Shown one piece after another: positions 35,776 through 44,723 of a stretch of DNA of 64,000 nt. This DNA is from Candidatus Endonucleibacter bathymodioli (lineage in GTDB: Bacteria > Pseudomonadota > Gammaproteobacteria > Pseudomonadales > Endozoicomonadaceae). The position numbers were made by a program, and so were the translations under genes. Every line of letters starts with the position of its first letter. Position 1 is the first letter of the stretch. The notes below the pieces were generated by a model that ran no database searches, had not been told where the DNA came from, and saw only the letters and a list, made by a program, of their open reading frames with translations. The stretch is taken from the NCBI GenBank assembly GCA_030674915.1, contig JASXSV010000001.1, forward strand, positions 124,001-188,000, written 5' to 3'.

Positions 35776-35854
35776 GGTTTTTACCTCTATGATTACGCCA
35801 ACTTAAAAGCTATATTTTATACTATGTCGTGTATTAATATGTGTAAGAACTGCT

Positions 35855-35886
35855 GTCTTCTTGTCTTCTTGTCTTCTTGTCTTCTT
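35855..35886. repeat. 8-bp tandem repeat (GTCTTCTT, four units) upstream of copy 1
   Basis: Four exact units lie about 80 bp upstream of the copy 1 start. The homologous position upstream of copy 2 (37724-37747) has three units and upstream of copy 3 (39598-39607) one unit. Confidence 0.9.
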
Positions 35887-36056
35887 ATGTGATGCCATAT
35901 TTGCTCTGATGGTTTTATATCAAAATAAGCCATGCATGTCAATAATGAGGCTTTATCTGATAGTCTTTAGTTATTGAATAGTCCCTCCCATAACTGCCAC
36001 GGCATCCATATTCCTTTTTTTAGTCTGAATTCAACTAACAGTATATAATAACCTTA

Positions 36057-36105
36057 AGCATCAGAAGCATCAGAAGCATCAGAAGCATCAGAAGCATCTA
36101 GTTGA
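36057..36105. repeat. 9-bp tandem repeat (AGCATCAGA, about five units)
   Basis: It lies in the 3' flank of copy 2. The same place after copy 1 (34155-34165) and copy 3 (37917-37932) has about one unit, so expansion is specific to this copy. Confidence 0.9.
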
Positions 36106-36180
36106 AAATTATTACGTGGGTTTTCCACCTGTGTTAGTGAATATATGTACCTTCATCTATATCATATACTCAGTACTTTA

Positions 36181-37644
36181 TCACACATCTGGTATGCAAG
36201 AGTCTGTTGCAGCTTTATGAATATTAAGCATATGTGTTTTTAATGAGGACTTGGCAGTAAAATTTTTATCACACACACTGCATTCAAAAGAATATTTTTT
36301 TATATGAGTTTTCATATGTCTTTTTGCATTATTATTCAGAGTAAATGTCTTATCGCAAATATTGCAGCTATAAGGCTTTTTCTTTGCATGAGTAATCTGA
36401 TGTTCTTGTAGTGTCCTGTAATTCATGAATATTTCACGGCATACTTGGCATATGTAAGTATTTCCTGTGCCATGAATGATTTTATGTATTCTTAAAAAAT
36501 GTGCAGAATCAAATGTATCATTACATATACGGCAACTATAAAGATTATTATCTATATGTTTTTTCTCATGTTTATTTAGTCCTTTTTTAAAATTAAATGT
36601 CTTATTACACTTATTACACTTATTACAATTAAAATCACTTTTCTTGCTGTGAATAAACATATGTTCACGTATGTTATGGAGTCCCACTTTACCACACACT
36701 TTGCATACATGTGTTTTTCTATTTGATTTTCTACTAACTACATTATGTGTGTTTTCACTGACGTCTTTAACATCTTTAACATCTTTAACATCTTTAACAT
36801 CTTTAACATCTTTAACGGTTTTAATGGTTTTAACGTTTTTAACGTGGCTATATGCATATTCTGTCGAAGGATATAGTTCTGTGATTTCTTCACTATCTGA
36901 TTTTTCTTTAGTTAAATTGGCATTCACATTGTTGATGGCAGAGGATATATCATCACTTGTATCACCGAAGGTGTTTAAATATGATTTTTTTTTGTTCTGA
37001 TTGGTTTCTTGATGGTTATACCTGACTTTACATATTGCCCCATACACCATATCAAACGTGAATAGAACTACGGCATTGTACTTCAATATGTTTTTTTCAA
37101 ATGCCCCATCTACATAAATATCATGTGCCTCAACTTCTAATAATGGGAATGAATGTTCTTCTATTTTATTTAATAAATCTAAGTCTTGTATAGTAAAAAA
37201 ATATGAACTATCAAAGTCAATAAACTTTAGCTTCACCTCCTTTTTGGCTAACATTTTTATGGTGGATAAAATCATATAACTATCAAGTTCTTTGTGTATG
37301 TTTTGCTCTGGATTTTTGTCTAGGTCTAGGGTTAAATCTAGCCCTGGCTCTGAGTTTGGCTTATTCTTTTTTAAAAAACCTTTTTCGATTATTAGCAATA
37401 CCTCTCTACCCCCCATGTTTACTGGCATTAACTCTTGATCAAGTTTCTTAAAAACCCATCTGTCTGGTTCAGTAAAAAGGTGCATGCTCTCGAAAAAAAA
37501 ATCATTCTCTATTTGTTGTTCTGGCCCAGCTTTAATACAGAATGAAATTAAAAAGCACAAATAAAAAAAACTAAATTTGATAAGTATAATTAGCTCTTTA
37601 CTGTATGAAAATATCTTGTGGAATAACGATGTTTTTAATAACAT
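36181..37644 (-). CDS. Exported C2H2 zinc-finger protein, array copy 2
   Basis: This 487-residue paralogue of copy 1 has the same signal sequence ('LLKTSLFHKIFSYSKELIIL' and 'FSFFYLCFLISFCIKAG'), acidic middle and C2H2 tail. The start at 37644 is chosen over the open frame that runs 53 codons further upstream because it has the array-wide leader GAGGTAAAAACC and aligns with the starts of copies 1 and 3. It retains six fingers: the second and third of copy 1 have collapsed into one ('CNKCNKCNKTFNFKKGLNKH'), with a duplicated CNK unit. A run of DVK repeats (about six units) precedes the fingers. Loss and fusion of finger modules shows that the array evolves by recombination within the finger region. 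Function as for copy 1, inferred. Confidence 0.85.
   Translation of the reverse strand: MLLKTSLFHKIFSYSKELIILIKFSFFYLCFLISFCIKAGPEQQIENDFFFESMHLFTEPDRWVFKKLDQELMPVNMGGREVLLIIEKGFLKKNKPNSEPGLDLTLDLDKNPEQNIHKELDSYMILSTIKMLAKKEVKLKFIDFDSSYFFTIQDLDLLNKIEEHSFPLLEVEAHDIYVDGAFEKNILKYNAVVLFTFDMVYGAICKVRYNHQETNQNKKKSYLNTFGDTSDDISSAINNVNANLTKEKSDSEEITELYPSTEYAYSHVKNVKTIKTVKDVKDVKDVKDVKDVKDVSENTHNVVSRKSNRKTHVCKVCGKVGLHNIREHMFIHSKKSDFNCNKCNKCNKTFNFKKGLNKHEKKHIDNNLYSCRICNDTFDSAHFLRIHKIIHGTGNTYICQVCREIFMNYRTLQEHQITHAKKKPYSCNICDKTFTLNNNAKRHMKTHIKKYSFECSVCDKNFTAKSSLKTHMLNIHKAATDSCIPDV
36761..36845. repeat. 9-bp coding tandem repeat (TTTAACATC type) in copy 2
   Basis: Six near-perfect TTTAACATC units and degenerate neighbours encode DVKDVK... 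just before the fingers. Copies 1 and 3 have only one or two units at this position. Confidence 0.9.
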
Positions 37645-38014
37645 GGTTTTTACCTCTATGATTACGCCAACTTGAAAGCTATATTTTATACTATGTCGTG
37701 TATTAATATGTGTAAGAACTGCTGTCTTCTTGTCTTCTTGTCTTCTTGTGTGATGCCAAATTTTCTCTGATGGTTTTATATCGAAACAAGCCATGCATGT
37801 CAATAATGAGGTTTTATCTGATAGTATTTAGTTATTGAATAATCTATCCCACAACTGCCACGGCATCCATATTCCTTTTTTTAGTCTGAATTTCACTAAC
37901 AGTATATAATAACCTTAAGCATTAGAAGTATCTAGTTGAAAATTATTACATGGGTTTTTCACCTGTGTTAGTGAATATATGTACCTTCAGCTATATCATA
38001 TACTCAGTACTTTA

Positions 38015-39484
38015 TCATGAATCTGGTATGCAAGAGTCTGTTGCAGCTTTATGAATAGTACGCATATGTGTTTTTAATGAGGACTTGGCAGTAAATTTTT
38101 TATCACACGCACTGCATGCAATATAATCTTTTTTTGTATGAGTTCTCATATGTCTTTTTGCATTATGATCCAGAGTGAATGTTTTATTGCACATATTGCA
38201 GCTATAAGGTTTTTTCTTTGCATGAACCATCTTATTTACTTGTAGTGTACTATAATCCATGAGTATTTCACTGCATCCTTTGCATATGTAAGTATTTCTT
38301 GTACCATGAATTAGTTTATGTTTTCTTAAAAAATGTCTAGAATTGAATGTAGAATCACACGTACGGCAACTATAAATATCATTATCATCTGCATATTTCT
38401 TACCATGTTTATCTAGTGGTTTTTTATAATTAAATCTCTTGTTGCATTTAACGCATACGACATACCCTACAGTTATATGAGATTGAAAATGTATCCTTAA
38501 ATCATATTTGCAAGAAAATGATTTATTACATTTTAGACAATTAAAATAACTTTTCTTGGTGTGACTAAACATATGTATCCATATGTTATAGAGTCCCACT
38601 TTACCACACACTTTGCATTCATATGTTTTTCTATTAGGTCTTATACTAACTGCACTACGTGTATTTTCACTTACGTCTTTCACGTGGCTATGTGTATATT
38701 CTGTCGAAGTATATAGCTTTGTAGTTTCTTCACTATCTGATTTTTCTTTAGTTAAATTGGCATTGATATGGTTAATGGCAGAGAATATATAATCACTTGT
38801 ATCATCGGATGTGTTTAAATATAATTTTTTTTTGTTTTGATTGTTTTCTTGATGGTTATACCGGACTTTACATATTGCCTCATTCGACACATCAAACGTG
38901 AATAGAACTACAGCATTGTACTTCAATATGTTTTTTTCAAATGCCCCATCCACATAAATATCATGTGCCTCAACTTCTAATAATGGGAAGGAATGTTCTT
39001 CTATTTTATTTAATAAATATAAGTCTTGTATAGTAAAAACATATGAATCATCAAAGTCAATAAACTTTTTCTTTACCTCCTTTTTGGCTAACATTTGAAT
39101 GGCGGATAAAATCATATAACTATCACGTTCTTTGTATATGTTTTGCTCGGGGTTTATGTCTAGGCCTAGTGTTAAGTCTAGGCCTAGCTCTGAGTCTGGC
39201 TCATTATTTATTAAAAAATCTTCTTCGATTATTAACAATACCTCACTATTCCCTATGTTTGCTGGAATTAACTCTTGATCAATCTTCTTAAAAACCCATC
39301 TGCCTGGTTCAGCAAAAGGGTCCATGCCCTCGAAAAAAAAATCATTCCCTATTTGTTGTTCTTGTCCAGCTTTAATACAGAATGAAATTAAAAAGCACAA
39401 AGAAAAAAAACTAAATTTGATAAATATAATTATCTCTTTACTGTATGAACATATCTTGTGAAATAAAGATGTTTTTAATAACAT
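38015..39484 (-). CDS. Exported C2H2 zinc-finger protein, array copy 3
   Basis: This 489-residue paralogue has the array-wide leader and signal sequence ('FSFFSLCFLISFCIKAGQEQ'). Seven finger positions are visible, but at least two have lost a zinc ligand: the third ends 'HGKKY' instead of HxxxH, and the fifth reads 'LQVNKMVH'. The last two fingers ('CNMCNKTFTLDHNAKRHMRT' and 'CSACDKKFTAKSSLKTHMRT') are intact and the most conserved across the array. Selection thus seems to favour the terminal fingers. It has the shortest linker repeats of the three. The 3' half of unit 4 follows upstream. Confidence 0.85.
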   Translation of the reverse strand: MLLKTSLFHKICSYSKEIIIFIKFSFFSLCFLISFCIKAGQEQQIGNDFFFEGMDPFAEPGRWVFKKIDQELIPANIGNSEVLLIIEEDFLINNEPDSELGLDLTLGLDINPEQNIYKERDSYMILSAIQMLAKKEVKKKFIDFDDSYVFTIQDLYLLNKIEEHSFPLLEVEAHDIYVDGAFEKNILKYNAVVLFTFDVSNEAICKVRYNHQENNQNKKKLYLNTSDDTSDYIFSAINHINANLTKEKSDSEETTKLYTSTEYTHSHVKDVSENTRSAVSIRPNRKTYECKVCGKVGLYNIWIHMFSHTKKSYFNCLKCNKSFSCKYDLRIHFQSHITVGYVVCVKCNKRFNYKKPLDKHGKKYADDNDIYSCRTCDSTFNSRHFLRKHKLIHGTRNTYICKGCSEILMDYSTLQVNKMVHAKKKPYSCNMCNKTFTLDHNAKRHMRTHTKKDYIACSACDKKFTAKSSLKTHMRTIHKAATDSCIPDS

Positions 39485-39659
39485 GGTTTTTACCTCTATG
39501 ATTACGCCAACTTAAAAGCTATATTTGTATTTTATAAAGTAACAATAAAATATGTTTTTAGTATGCTATGTCGTGTATTAACATGTGTAAGAACTGCTGT
39601 CTTCTTGTGTGATGCCAAATTTGCTCTGATGGTTTTATATCAAAATAAGCCATGCATGT

Positions 39660-40116
39660 CAATAATAAGGCTTTTTCTTTGCATGAACCATCTGATGTTC
39701 TTGTGGTGTACTATAATGAGTATTTCACGGCATACTTGTCATATGTAAGTATTTCCTATGCCATGAATAAGTTTATGTGTTCTTAAAAAACGTCTAGAAT
39801 TACACGTGCGGCAACTATAAAGACTATTATCTATATGTTTGTTCTCATGTTCTCATGTTCTCTTTGTGAAATTCTAAAATTAAATTTCTTATTGCATTTA
39901 GCGCAGACGAAATACCCTCCAGTTATATGAGATTCAATATGTATCCTTAAATAATATTTACAAGAAAATGATCTATTACACTTGAGGAAATTAAAATCAC
40001 TTTTCTTGGTGTGACGAAACATATGTATCCATATGTTATAGAGTTCCACTTTACCATACACTGTGCATTCATGTTTTTCCTATTAGGTCTTATACTAACT
40101 ACACTAGGTGTATTTT
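39660..40116 (-). pseudogene. C2H2 zinc-finger gene, array copy 4, broken
   Basis: Finger codons homologous to copy 3 are present in two frames ('VELYNIWIHMFRHTKKSDFN', 'RSFSCKYYLRIHIESHITGG', 'FVCAKCNKKFN'). There is a frame break near 39860, loss of the last two fingers, and no signal-peptide half. The upstream side is cut at about 40120, where an inverted IS end begins, and the 3' flank of unit 3 continues directly into it. It is therefore a truncated, dead member. Confidence 0.85.
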
Positions 40117-40124
40117 CACTTACT

Positions 40125-40215
40125 TTTCCAAACCATAATTTCACCGAAAGGTATTGATTGTGCAAGGCTTATTATACCTAATTTCCAGTTGTTTAGCGCT
40201 ACTAGTGCAAAGGTC
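40125..40215 (-). mobile_element. Left-end fragment of the aat-type IS
   Basis: The reverse complement of this segment matches 24334-24425 closely: GACCTTTGCAC, 'CTAAACAACTG', 'AGGTATAATAAGCCTTGCAC', 'CTTTCGGTGAAATTATGG', and the first codons MVWK. Only the terminal 91 bp remain. It truncates the fourth zinc-finger gene. Confidence 0.85.
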
Positions 40216-40396
40216 ACAATATATATAACACAAGTCTTAACGAAAAAATACCCCACTCAATCAGACATAAAACAACATTAAGATTTACCTGTACCTCGTT
40301 GTTTTTTATATCTTTTACGACTTATTCTGTTTGCATCTAAATTATGGAAGTTATAAAAATAAATTGAAACAGAGGTAATACACCTATTATGCGGAT
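40216..40396. other. Short gene-free stretch
   Basis: No gene or known repeat is recognised in these 181 bp between the IS fragment and the IS30 relic. Confidence 0.4.
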
Positions 40397-41045
40397 TCAA
40401 ATTTGAAGTGCATCACAGTCTAAGCTGCTAGCGCAGCTCTATGCTCTTATTAGTTAGTCAGGCGTTTTGAAACCAAGATGTTTTCTTGGACGAGAATTAA
40501 GCTACTTTACAGCTCTCTCCACCTCTATCTGTGTAACTTTTTTAAAGTCTGTATTCTTTGGAAAATATTGTCGCAGTAAGCCGTTGGTGTTTTCGTTTAG
40601 CCCTCGCTCCCAAGAGCTATAGGAGTGCGCAAAATAAACATTTGCTGACAGCGCTTTACCGATCTTCTCATGGTACGCAAACTTCCATTGTCAGCCGTAA
40701 TAGTGTGAACCAGATCCTTAATCGGCTTAAGTAGGGCGATGGTCGCCGCGGTGACATCGGTTGCACTTTTACTATAGGCCTGCGCCGATACTGTGTACTT
40801 CATCACCCGCTCAACAATCGTCACTAGAGCGCCGCTGTGGCCTTTGCCGATCACCGTGTATCTATCTCCCAGTCACCGATGCGAGCTCGATTTTTTATCT
40901 GCCCCTGCGTAGATTTGCCGTTACGCCGCTTGTCGTATTTCTTGCCCTGCCGGTGCAGATGCGTATAAAGGTCGCTTCCCGCCTGCTTATCGGCCTAAAT
41001 GTAGCGATAAATAGTTTCATGGCTAATCAGCTTCTCCTGATCATA
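40397..41045 (-). pseudogene. IS30-family transposase relic (type 1)
   Basis: On the - strand, 'QEKLISHETIYRYI', stop, 'ADKQAGSDLYTHLHRQGKKY', 'RARIGDWEIDTVIGKGHSGA', 'LVTIVERVMKYTVS', and 'VHTITADNGS' are the DDE core of an IS30 transposase. The frame breaks near 40680 and continues as 'NVYFAHSYSSWERGLNENTN' and 'RPRKHLGFKTPD'. A putative terminal repeat ('ATTCAAATTTGAAGTGCATC') lies at 40397-40416. The N-terminus is missing. Confidence 0.8.
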
Positions 41046-41279
41046 ATCCACAAAAATGGGAATAAAATAATTACTATCAAGTGAATATGATTGTATAATA
41101 TGCAGTGTCATTATCTATAACTTATAACTTTTCATTACAGATCCACCTTTGTATTACATGCATTTATAGTACTAATGCTTATTATCAACTAGTAACGATA
41201 ACTGCTTGCTTACAAAGGATAATACTCTATGATAACGCCGTGCAATTCTTGTGATATAGAGTGCCGTAAGTCTACGATA
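41046..41279. other. Gene-free stretch between IS relics
   Basis: No open frame of interest; some bases near 41210-41279 may be decayed transposase of the adjacent IS5 relic. Confidence 0.4.
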
Positions 41280-41650
41280 GTGATGTAGTCAGGGATCATC
41301 CCATTCAGTTATCGACTCACAAACAAACCCATGGACGGGATGTTGTACAAGACATCAGGATCACTCCTGCTGTACCACTGCTGTATACAGTGAGTACGCA
41401 GCATCGTAATCAATGGAGAAGGTCTACGGCCATTACCTGGCTTGAGGTAATATGGCTCGATAACTGACACCTTCTGTTTCTAGGGCATCAGCGTTTCTAT
41501 CCATTCAAGAAACTTCTCTTTGTGGGTTTGGTGACGTTTGTTTTGGTGTTCGCTGTCGGCGCAGCTTAGTTGCTCTTCCATGGTCCATCCCATCAAAGAG
41601 CAATAATAGGGATTATCTCATTACTAGGACTTAATCGCATGCTCCTTAGC
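41280..41650 (-). pseudogene. IS5-group transposase relic, 5' half
   Basis: This is the inverted counterpart of 23576-23900. Starting at 41645 on the - strand, the terminal repeat ('GCATGCGATTAAGTCCTAG') is followed by 'HQTHKEKFLEWIETLMP', stop, '[18 protein letters not shown]', '[16 protein letters not shown]' and '[10 protein letters not shown]'. A stop and a frameshift then destroy the frame. No 3' part is found. Confidence 0.8.
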
Positions 41651-41875
41651 CAATCAGAAGAATGTAACAGCTACAAAATAAACACTGACTCTTTTTCTCA
41701 GGCACGGAATGGTGCTATACCAACAACTTCTAGGAATAACACTAATTATTAGTTAATTGACCTGAATTATTTTGTTTTTTATCTTTAGTTTTAAAAAAAT
41801 ATATTTTAAACTAACTAACTGACTGTAAAGAAAAACTCCATAAAAAATAAATATATTTTTGGAAATAAATTATTT

Positions 41876-42322
41876 ATGACAAACCTAAAGCACCTTTACC
41901 GGCAATTACTGGACAGTGTACATTTAGAATATGAGGCTAATATTCAGGAAAACCAAACATGCTGTACTCTATTAAATGAGAATAACGACATTGTAGTAGA
42001 GATAGAAATGACGGAAAATAGTGATTTATTATTACTGCACCGGAAGATGGCATCACTCCCATCTGATCCGGACTTACGAACAGCCAGAATGCTTCAGGTT
42101 CTTGCGCTTAATGCATGCCCAGACAAGTTATGCGGTAGCTGGTTTTGTATTGATTCAGAGGGTATAAACATTCATCTTATGGCAGGGTATCCAATCAGGC
42201 TAATCGCCCCGACAGAGTTTAACAACCTAATGTATAATTTTATCAGCCTCGCTACCACTCTAGAAAAAGAGCTAAATGAAGAGATGATGGAAATAAAATA
42301 CTCTACAGGAATATTAGTATGA
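41876..42322 (+). CDS. CesT-family type III secretion chaperone
   Basis: This 148-residue acidic protein has the size, acidity and pattern of class I T3S chaperones (Tir/CesT family). These include an N-terminal helix ('LKHLYRQLLDSVHLEYEA'), strands of the 'ENSDLLLLHRKMASLPSDPD' type, 'ARMLQVLALNACPDKLCGSW' and a C-terminal helix 'FNNLMYNFISLATTLEKELN'. Such chaperones dimerise and keep an adjacent effector partly unfolded for the injectisome. Its stop overlaps the start of the next gene by 4 bp (ATGA), exactly as for chaperone/effector pairs. Sequence conservation in this family is low, so the call rests on size, pattern and context. The secretion apparatus is not in the window. Confidence 0.7.
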   Translation: MTNLKHLYRQLLDSVHLEYEANIQENQTCCTLLNENNDIVVEIEMTENSDLLLLHRKMASLPSDPDLRTARMLQVLALNACPDKLCGSWFCIDSEGINIHLMAGYPIRLIAPTEFNNLMYNFISLATTLEKELNEEMMEIKYSTGILV

Positions 42323-43359
42323 CCAAAATTTCAAGTGGCGCTATACAGCCTAAAATCTTTCAAACTGACTCATTAAAGGTGGGTGACCCATCCACGAAAA
42401 AAACAAGCCTCAGTAAGACACTTAAAGCCATCTTTAGCAAAGGTAGCGCCCATTTTCCGCAACCAAAAAATTCTTATTCATTGATCAGAACACCACCACA
42501 AGAAACACCAAAACTCTCGATAATGCCCACGAAACCTACCTATTTTCAAGAGAGATCCGCTGATGACATAACGCAAAAGGACAGAGAAACTCTGGCTTTA
42601 GATGCAAATATAGCCGCTTATCCTTACCATCAGAATATAGAAAAGCTTACTGTCGGCGCAAATAAAAAAGAGTCGTGGGATCTAGCTCGCAATTTAGCGC
42701 TGGATGCCGGCAAAGGTGCAGATCTTTCCACGAAAGGTTCAAAGGGGTTTATTTATGATAAAAAGTCTGGCTTAACGGCATATATACTACATAATCCAAA
42801 ATCAAAGGAAGTAAGGCTCGTATTTGGTGGCACATCGTCTGGCAAACACACTGGCGGTATAATACGACGATCCGTACTCAATGGCGCATTTTCTCTGCCA
42901 CAATGGCTGGGAAATTATAAAAATGCAATATCCAATAAAATTCCTAAAAGTTATGTCCAAGCTAAGAAACTTACAAATATTGTTAAAGCTAAGATGGAAT
43001 CAGATCCTAACTATCAAGGATACACTCTCAAACTATCTGGACACTCCAAAGGAGCTGGTGAAGCGGCTTATGCTGCTCTATCCCAAGACAAACCTCTTCA
43101 AGCCCTTTGCTTCTCTAGCGCACAACTGGGATCGAAAATGCGTGAAGACATTAGTGATACCAATAAAGAAAAAGCACCTGAGTGTATCAGCCATTACGCT
43201 ATACAGGGAGACATAGTTCCAAACATGGATGTGCTACGAAAGCATTTAGGACACTTAGGTACGCTAACAACGATTCCGGCAAAGAGCCCACTGGATGGGC
43301 CGCTAGATCGACATGATAAATTCCACCAACACATATCTTCCTTTGCTGGCTTAAAATGA
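42319..43359 (+). CDS. Putative T3S effector with lipase-like alpha/beta-hydrolase fold
   Basis: This 346-residue protein has a Ser/Thr/Pro-rich, unstructured N-terminus of about 75 residues, typical of T3S signals and chaperone-binding sites, and no Sec signal peptide. The rest resembles lipase class 3/DUF2974-type hydrolases. 'LSGHSKGAGEAAYAAL' supplies the nucleophile elbow G-H-S-K-G with Ser243. Asp298 in 'QGDIVP' and a histidine among H332, H336 and H338 ('RHDKFHQH') complete a plausible triad. 'VRLVFGGTSSG' resembles the strand and oxyanion region of lipases. Substrate is unknown; phospholipase activity on host membranes is plausible. It is translated from an ATGA overlap with the CesT-like chaperone, strong support for a secreted partner. 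Confidence 0.7.
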   Translation: MTKISSGAIQPKIFQTDSLKVGDPSTKKTSLSKTLKAIFSKGSAHFPQPKNSYSLIRTPPQETPKLSIMPTKPTYFQERSADDITQKDRETLALDANIAAYPYHQNIEKLTVGANKKESWDLARNLALDAGKGADLSTKGSKGFIYDKKSGLTAYILHNPKSKEVRLVFGGTSSGKHTGGIIRRSVLNGAFSLPQWLGNYKNAISNKIPKSYVQAKKLTNIVKAKMESDPNYQGYTLKLSGHSKGAGEAAYAALSQDKPLQALCFSSAQLGSKMREDISDTNKEKAPECISHYAIQGDIVPNMDVLRKHLGHLGTLTTIPAKSPLDGPLDRHDKFHQHISSFAGLK

Positions 43360-43370
43360 AATTGATACGC

Positions 43371-44370
43371 ACCTAAATTTTCACAACAACTAACACACTT
43401 GCCAGATAAAAGATCAATCTAATATGGTCACTTAATGTGTGATATTTAGTGGCATTATATTGATTAAAAGTTGAGTCACATCAAATTTATGTTTCGCCAC
43501 GCCGAAAATCTTCATTCACTGGTTGAAGAATCTCTGCAGCAGGATATTAATATTCTCATGAAATCCACATATTGCCATTATTGGTATGACTCAGGCAAAG
43601 CATACTTACAACCTAATGATTGAGCTATACTTGCGTGGTCGGTGAACTCGCCACCAAAGTAATGGTATTACATATACACGTGTAAGATCGTATCATCTTT
43701 TTGATTGCCTGACTGCTTTTTTGGCCTTGTTTTTAACTCTGACTGTCAAACTAAATTTTGACACACTCTCGGTCAGCATTATAATATATACATCTGTCCT
43801 AAACGGTATCCCTCACAATGACCGACCTATTCTTTCAGATCCGCACCGTCCGGACACTCATCGATATCAACACTATCAGTAATTAAACGGGCTACAGCCT
43901 CAGCACCCTTTACGCTAACGGTAAACTTTCTCTTTACGCTAGAGAAGACAGACCATTGCTTTTTTTACTCAGACGATAGATAGTCTGATAACCAATCGTT
44001 CCATCATAAGAGTCAATTTTTATGGCCCTGCAATTTACTCCAGTGTAAAGCCTAAGTCACGAGAGGACTTTGCCTGTCACTGTCCGCATCAATATCTTAT
44101 ATGAAACTTAGTCTCGATCTCACGTCGCTACAAGCTGTTACTATAGCATCTTAACCCACAAGATGACAGCACTTTAGCTACAGTGGTGGCTTTTTATTAG
44201 AGCAGTGCATATAATCACCAATCCTGCACGCCGAAAATACGAATGTGCGGAGGAATTGAATCTGGTATCGTTCAGCCAGAGCACTGTTTGTAAGAGTTTA
44301 TCATATGGTCGTTGAGGTACAGCCGACCTCTCAAATAAATTCTAGGCGTGTCGGTTAAAAATTAATGTCG
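43371..44370 (-). mobile_element. IS30-type element (type 2), full-length but decayed
   Basis: The left end ('AATTTTCACAACAACTAACA') recurs at 57344, and the right part (44228-44360) recurs near 19473. On the - strand the N-terminus reads 'AERYQIQFLR'. Between them lies decayed transposase including 'FGGEFTDHA'-like sequence at 43625-43665, the counterpart of IS30 'DNGGEFAGH'. Fragments 47205-47430 and 57320-57715 share long stretches ('GCATCTTTTTGAT', 'CTTGTTTTTAACTCTGAC'). No long open frame remains. Confidence 0.65.
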
Positions 44371-44723
44371 TAGATTATGAGAAATTATAATCTCTGCCAC
44401 AGACACTAAACATCTGGTTTTAAGGTGCTAAATATAACATGACATATAGTTTTAAGATATTTATTGTAAGGTAATAAATCCACTGTAGGAACCTGGGATT
44501 TATTTTACAATTAATATTTTAACGTGTTAAAAAACAGGCGGCACGAGGCGCCTAATAAGAGAAAAGAGATAAATATATTAGTGAAAAACCCAGTGAACTT
44601 AGCACCCTAGAACAACATATAAGTGAAAGTAACATATTAGGAAACTATTGCAATTACCATTTGGATCAACAAGAATACATATAACTTTCTCACTGTTTGT
44701 AAATAATATAGAGGTAAAAATCA
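44371..44723. other. Leader region of the 818-residue zinc-finger gene
   Basis: This 353-bp interval contains no gene. It ends in ATAGAGGTAAAAATCA before the ATG, almost the same ribosome-binding leader as in the zinc-finger array (AGAGGTAAAAACC), which suggests a shared origin of the 5' ends. Confidence 0.55.

Larger units (their letters stand above)
35776..36180. other. Spacer between zinc-finger copies 1 and 2
   Basis: This 405-bp spacer holds the copy 1 leader, the GTCTTCTT repeat (35855-35886), the AGCATCAGA repeat (36057-36105) and the 3' flank of copy 2. The corresponding spacers at 37645-38014 and 39485-39659 are similar. No other gene is seen. Confidence 0.6.
34145..40116 (-). repeat. 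Tandem array of four zinc-finger gene units
   Basis: About 1.8-1.9 kb units lie head to tail: approximately 34145-36043, 36044-37905, 37906-39659 and a partial unit 39660-40116. Each full unit contains a leader ('GAGGTAAAAACC' before ATG), one C2H2 gene and a conserved 3' flank. The units are very similar at DNA level in leader, signal peptide and finger regions but differ in internal tandem repeats. The last unit is cut by an IS end at 40125. Confidence 0.9.
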
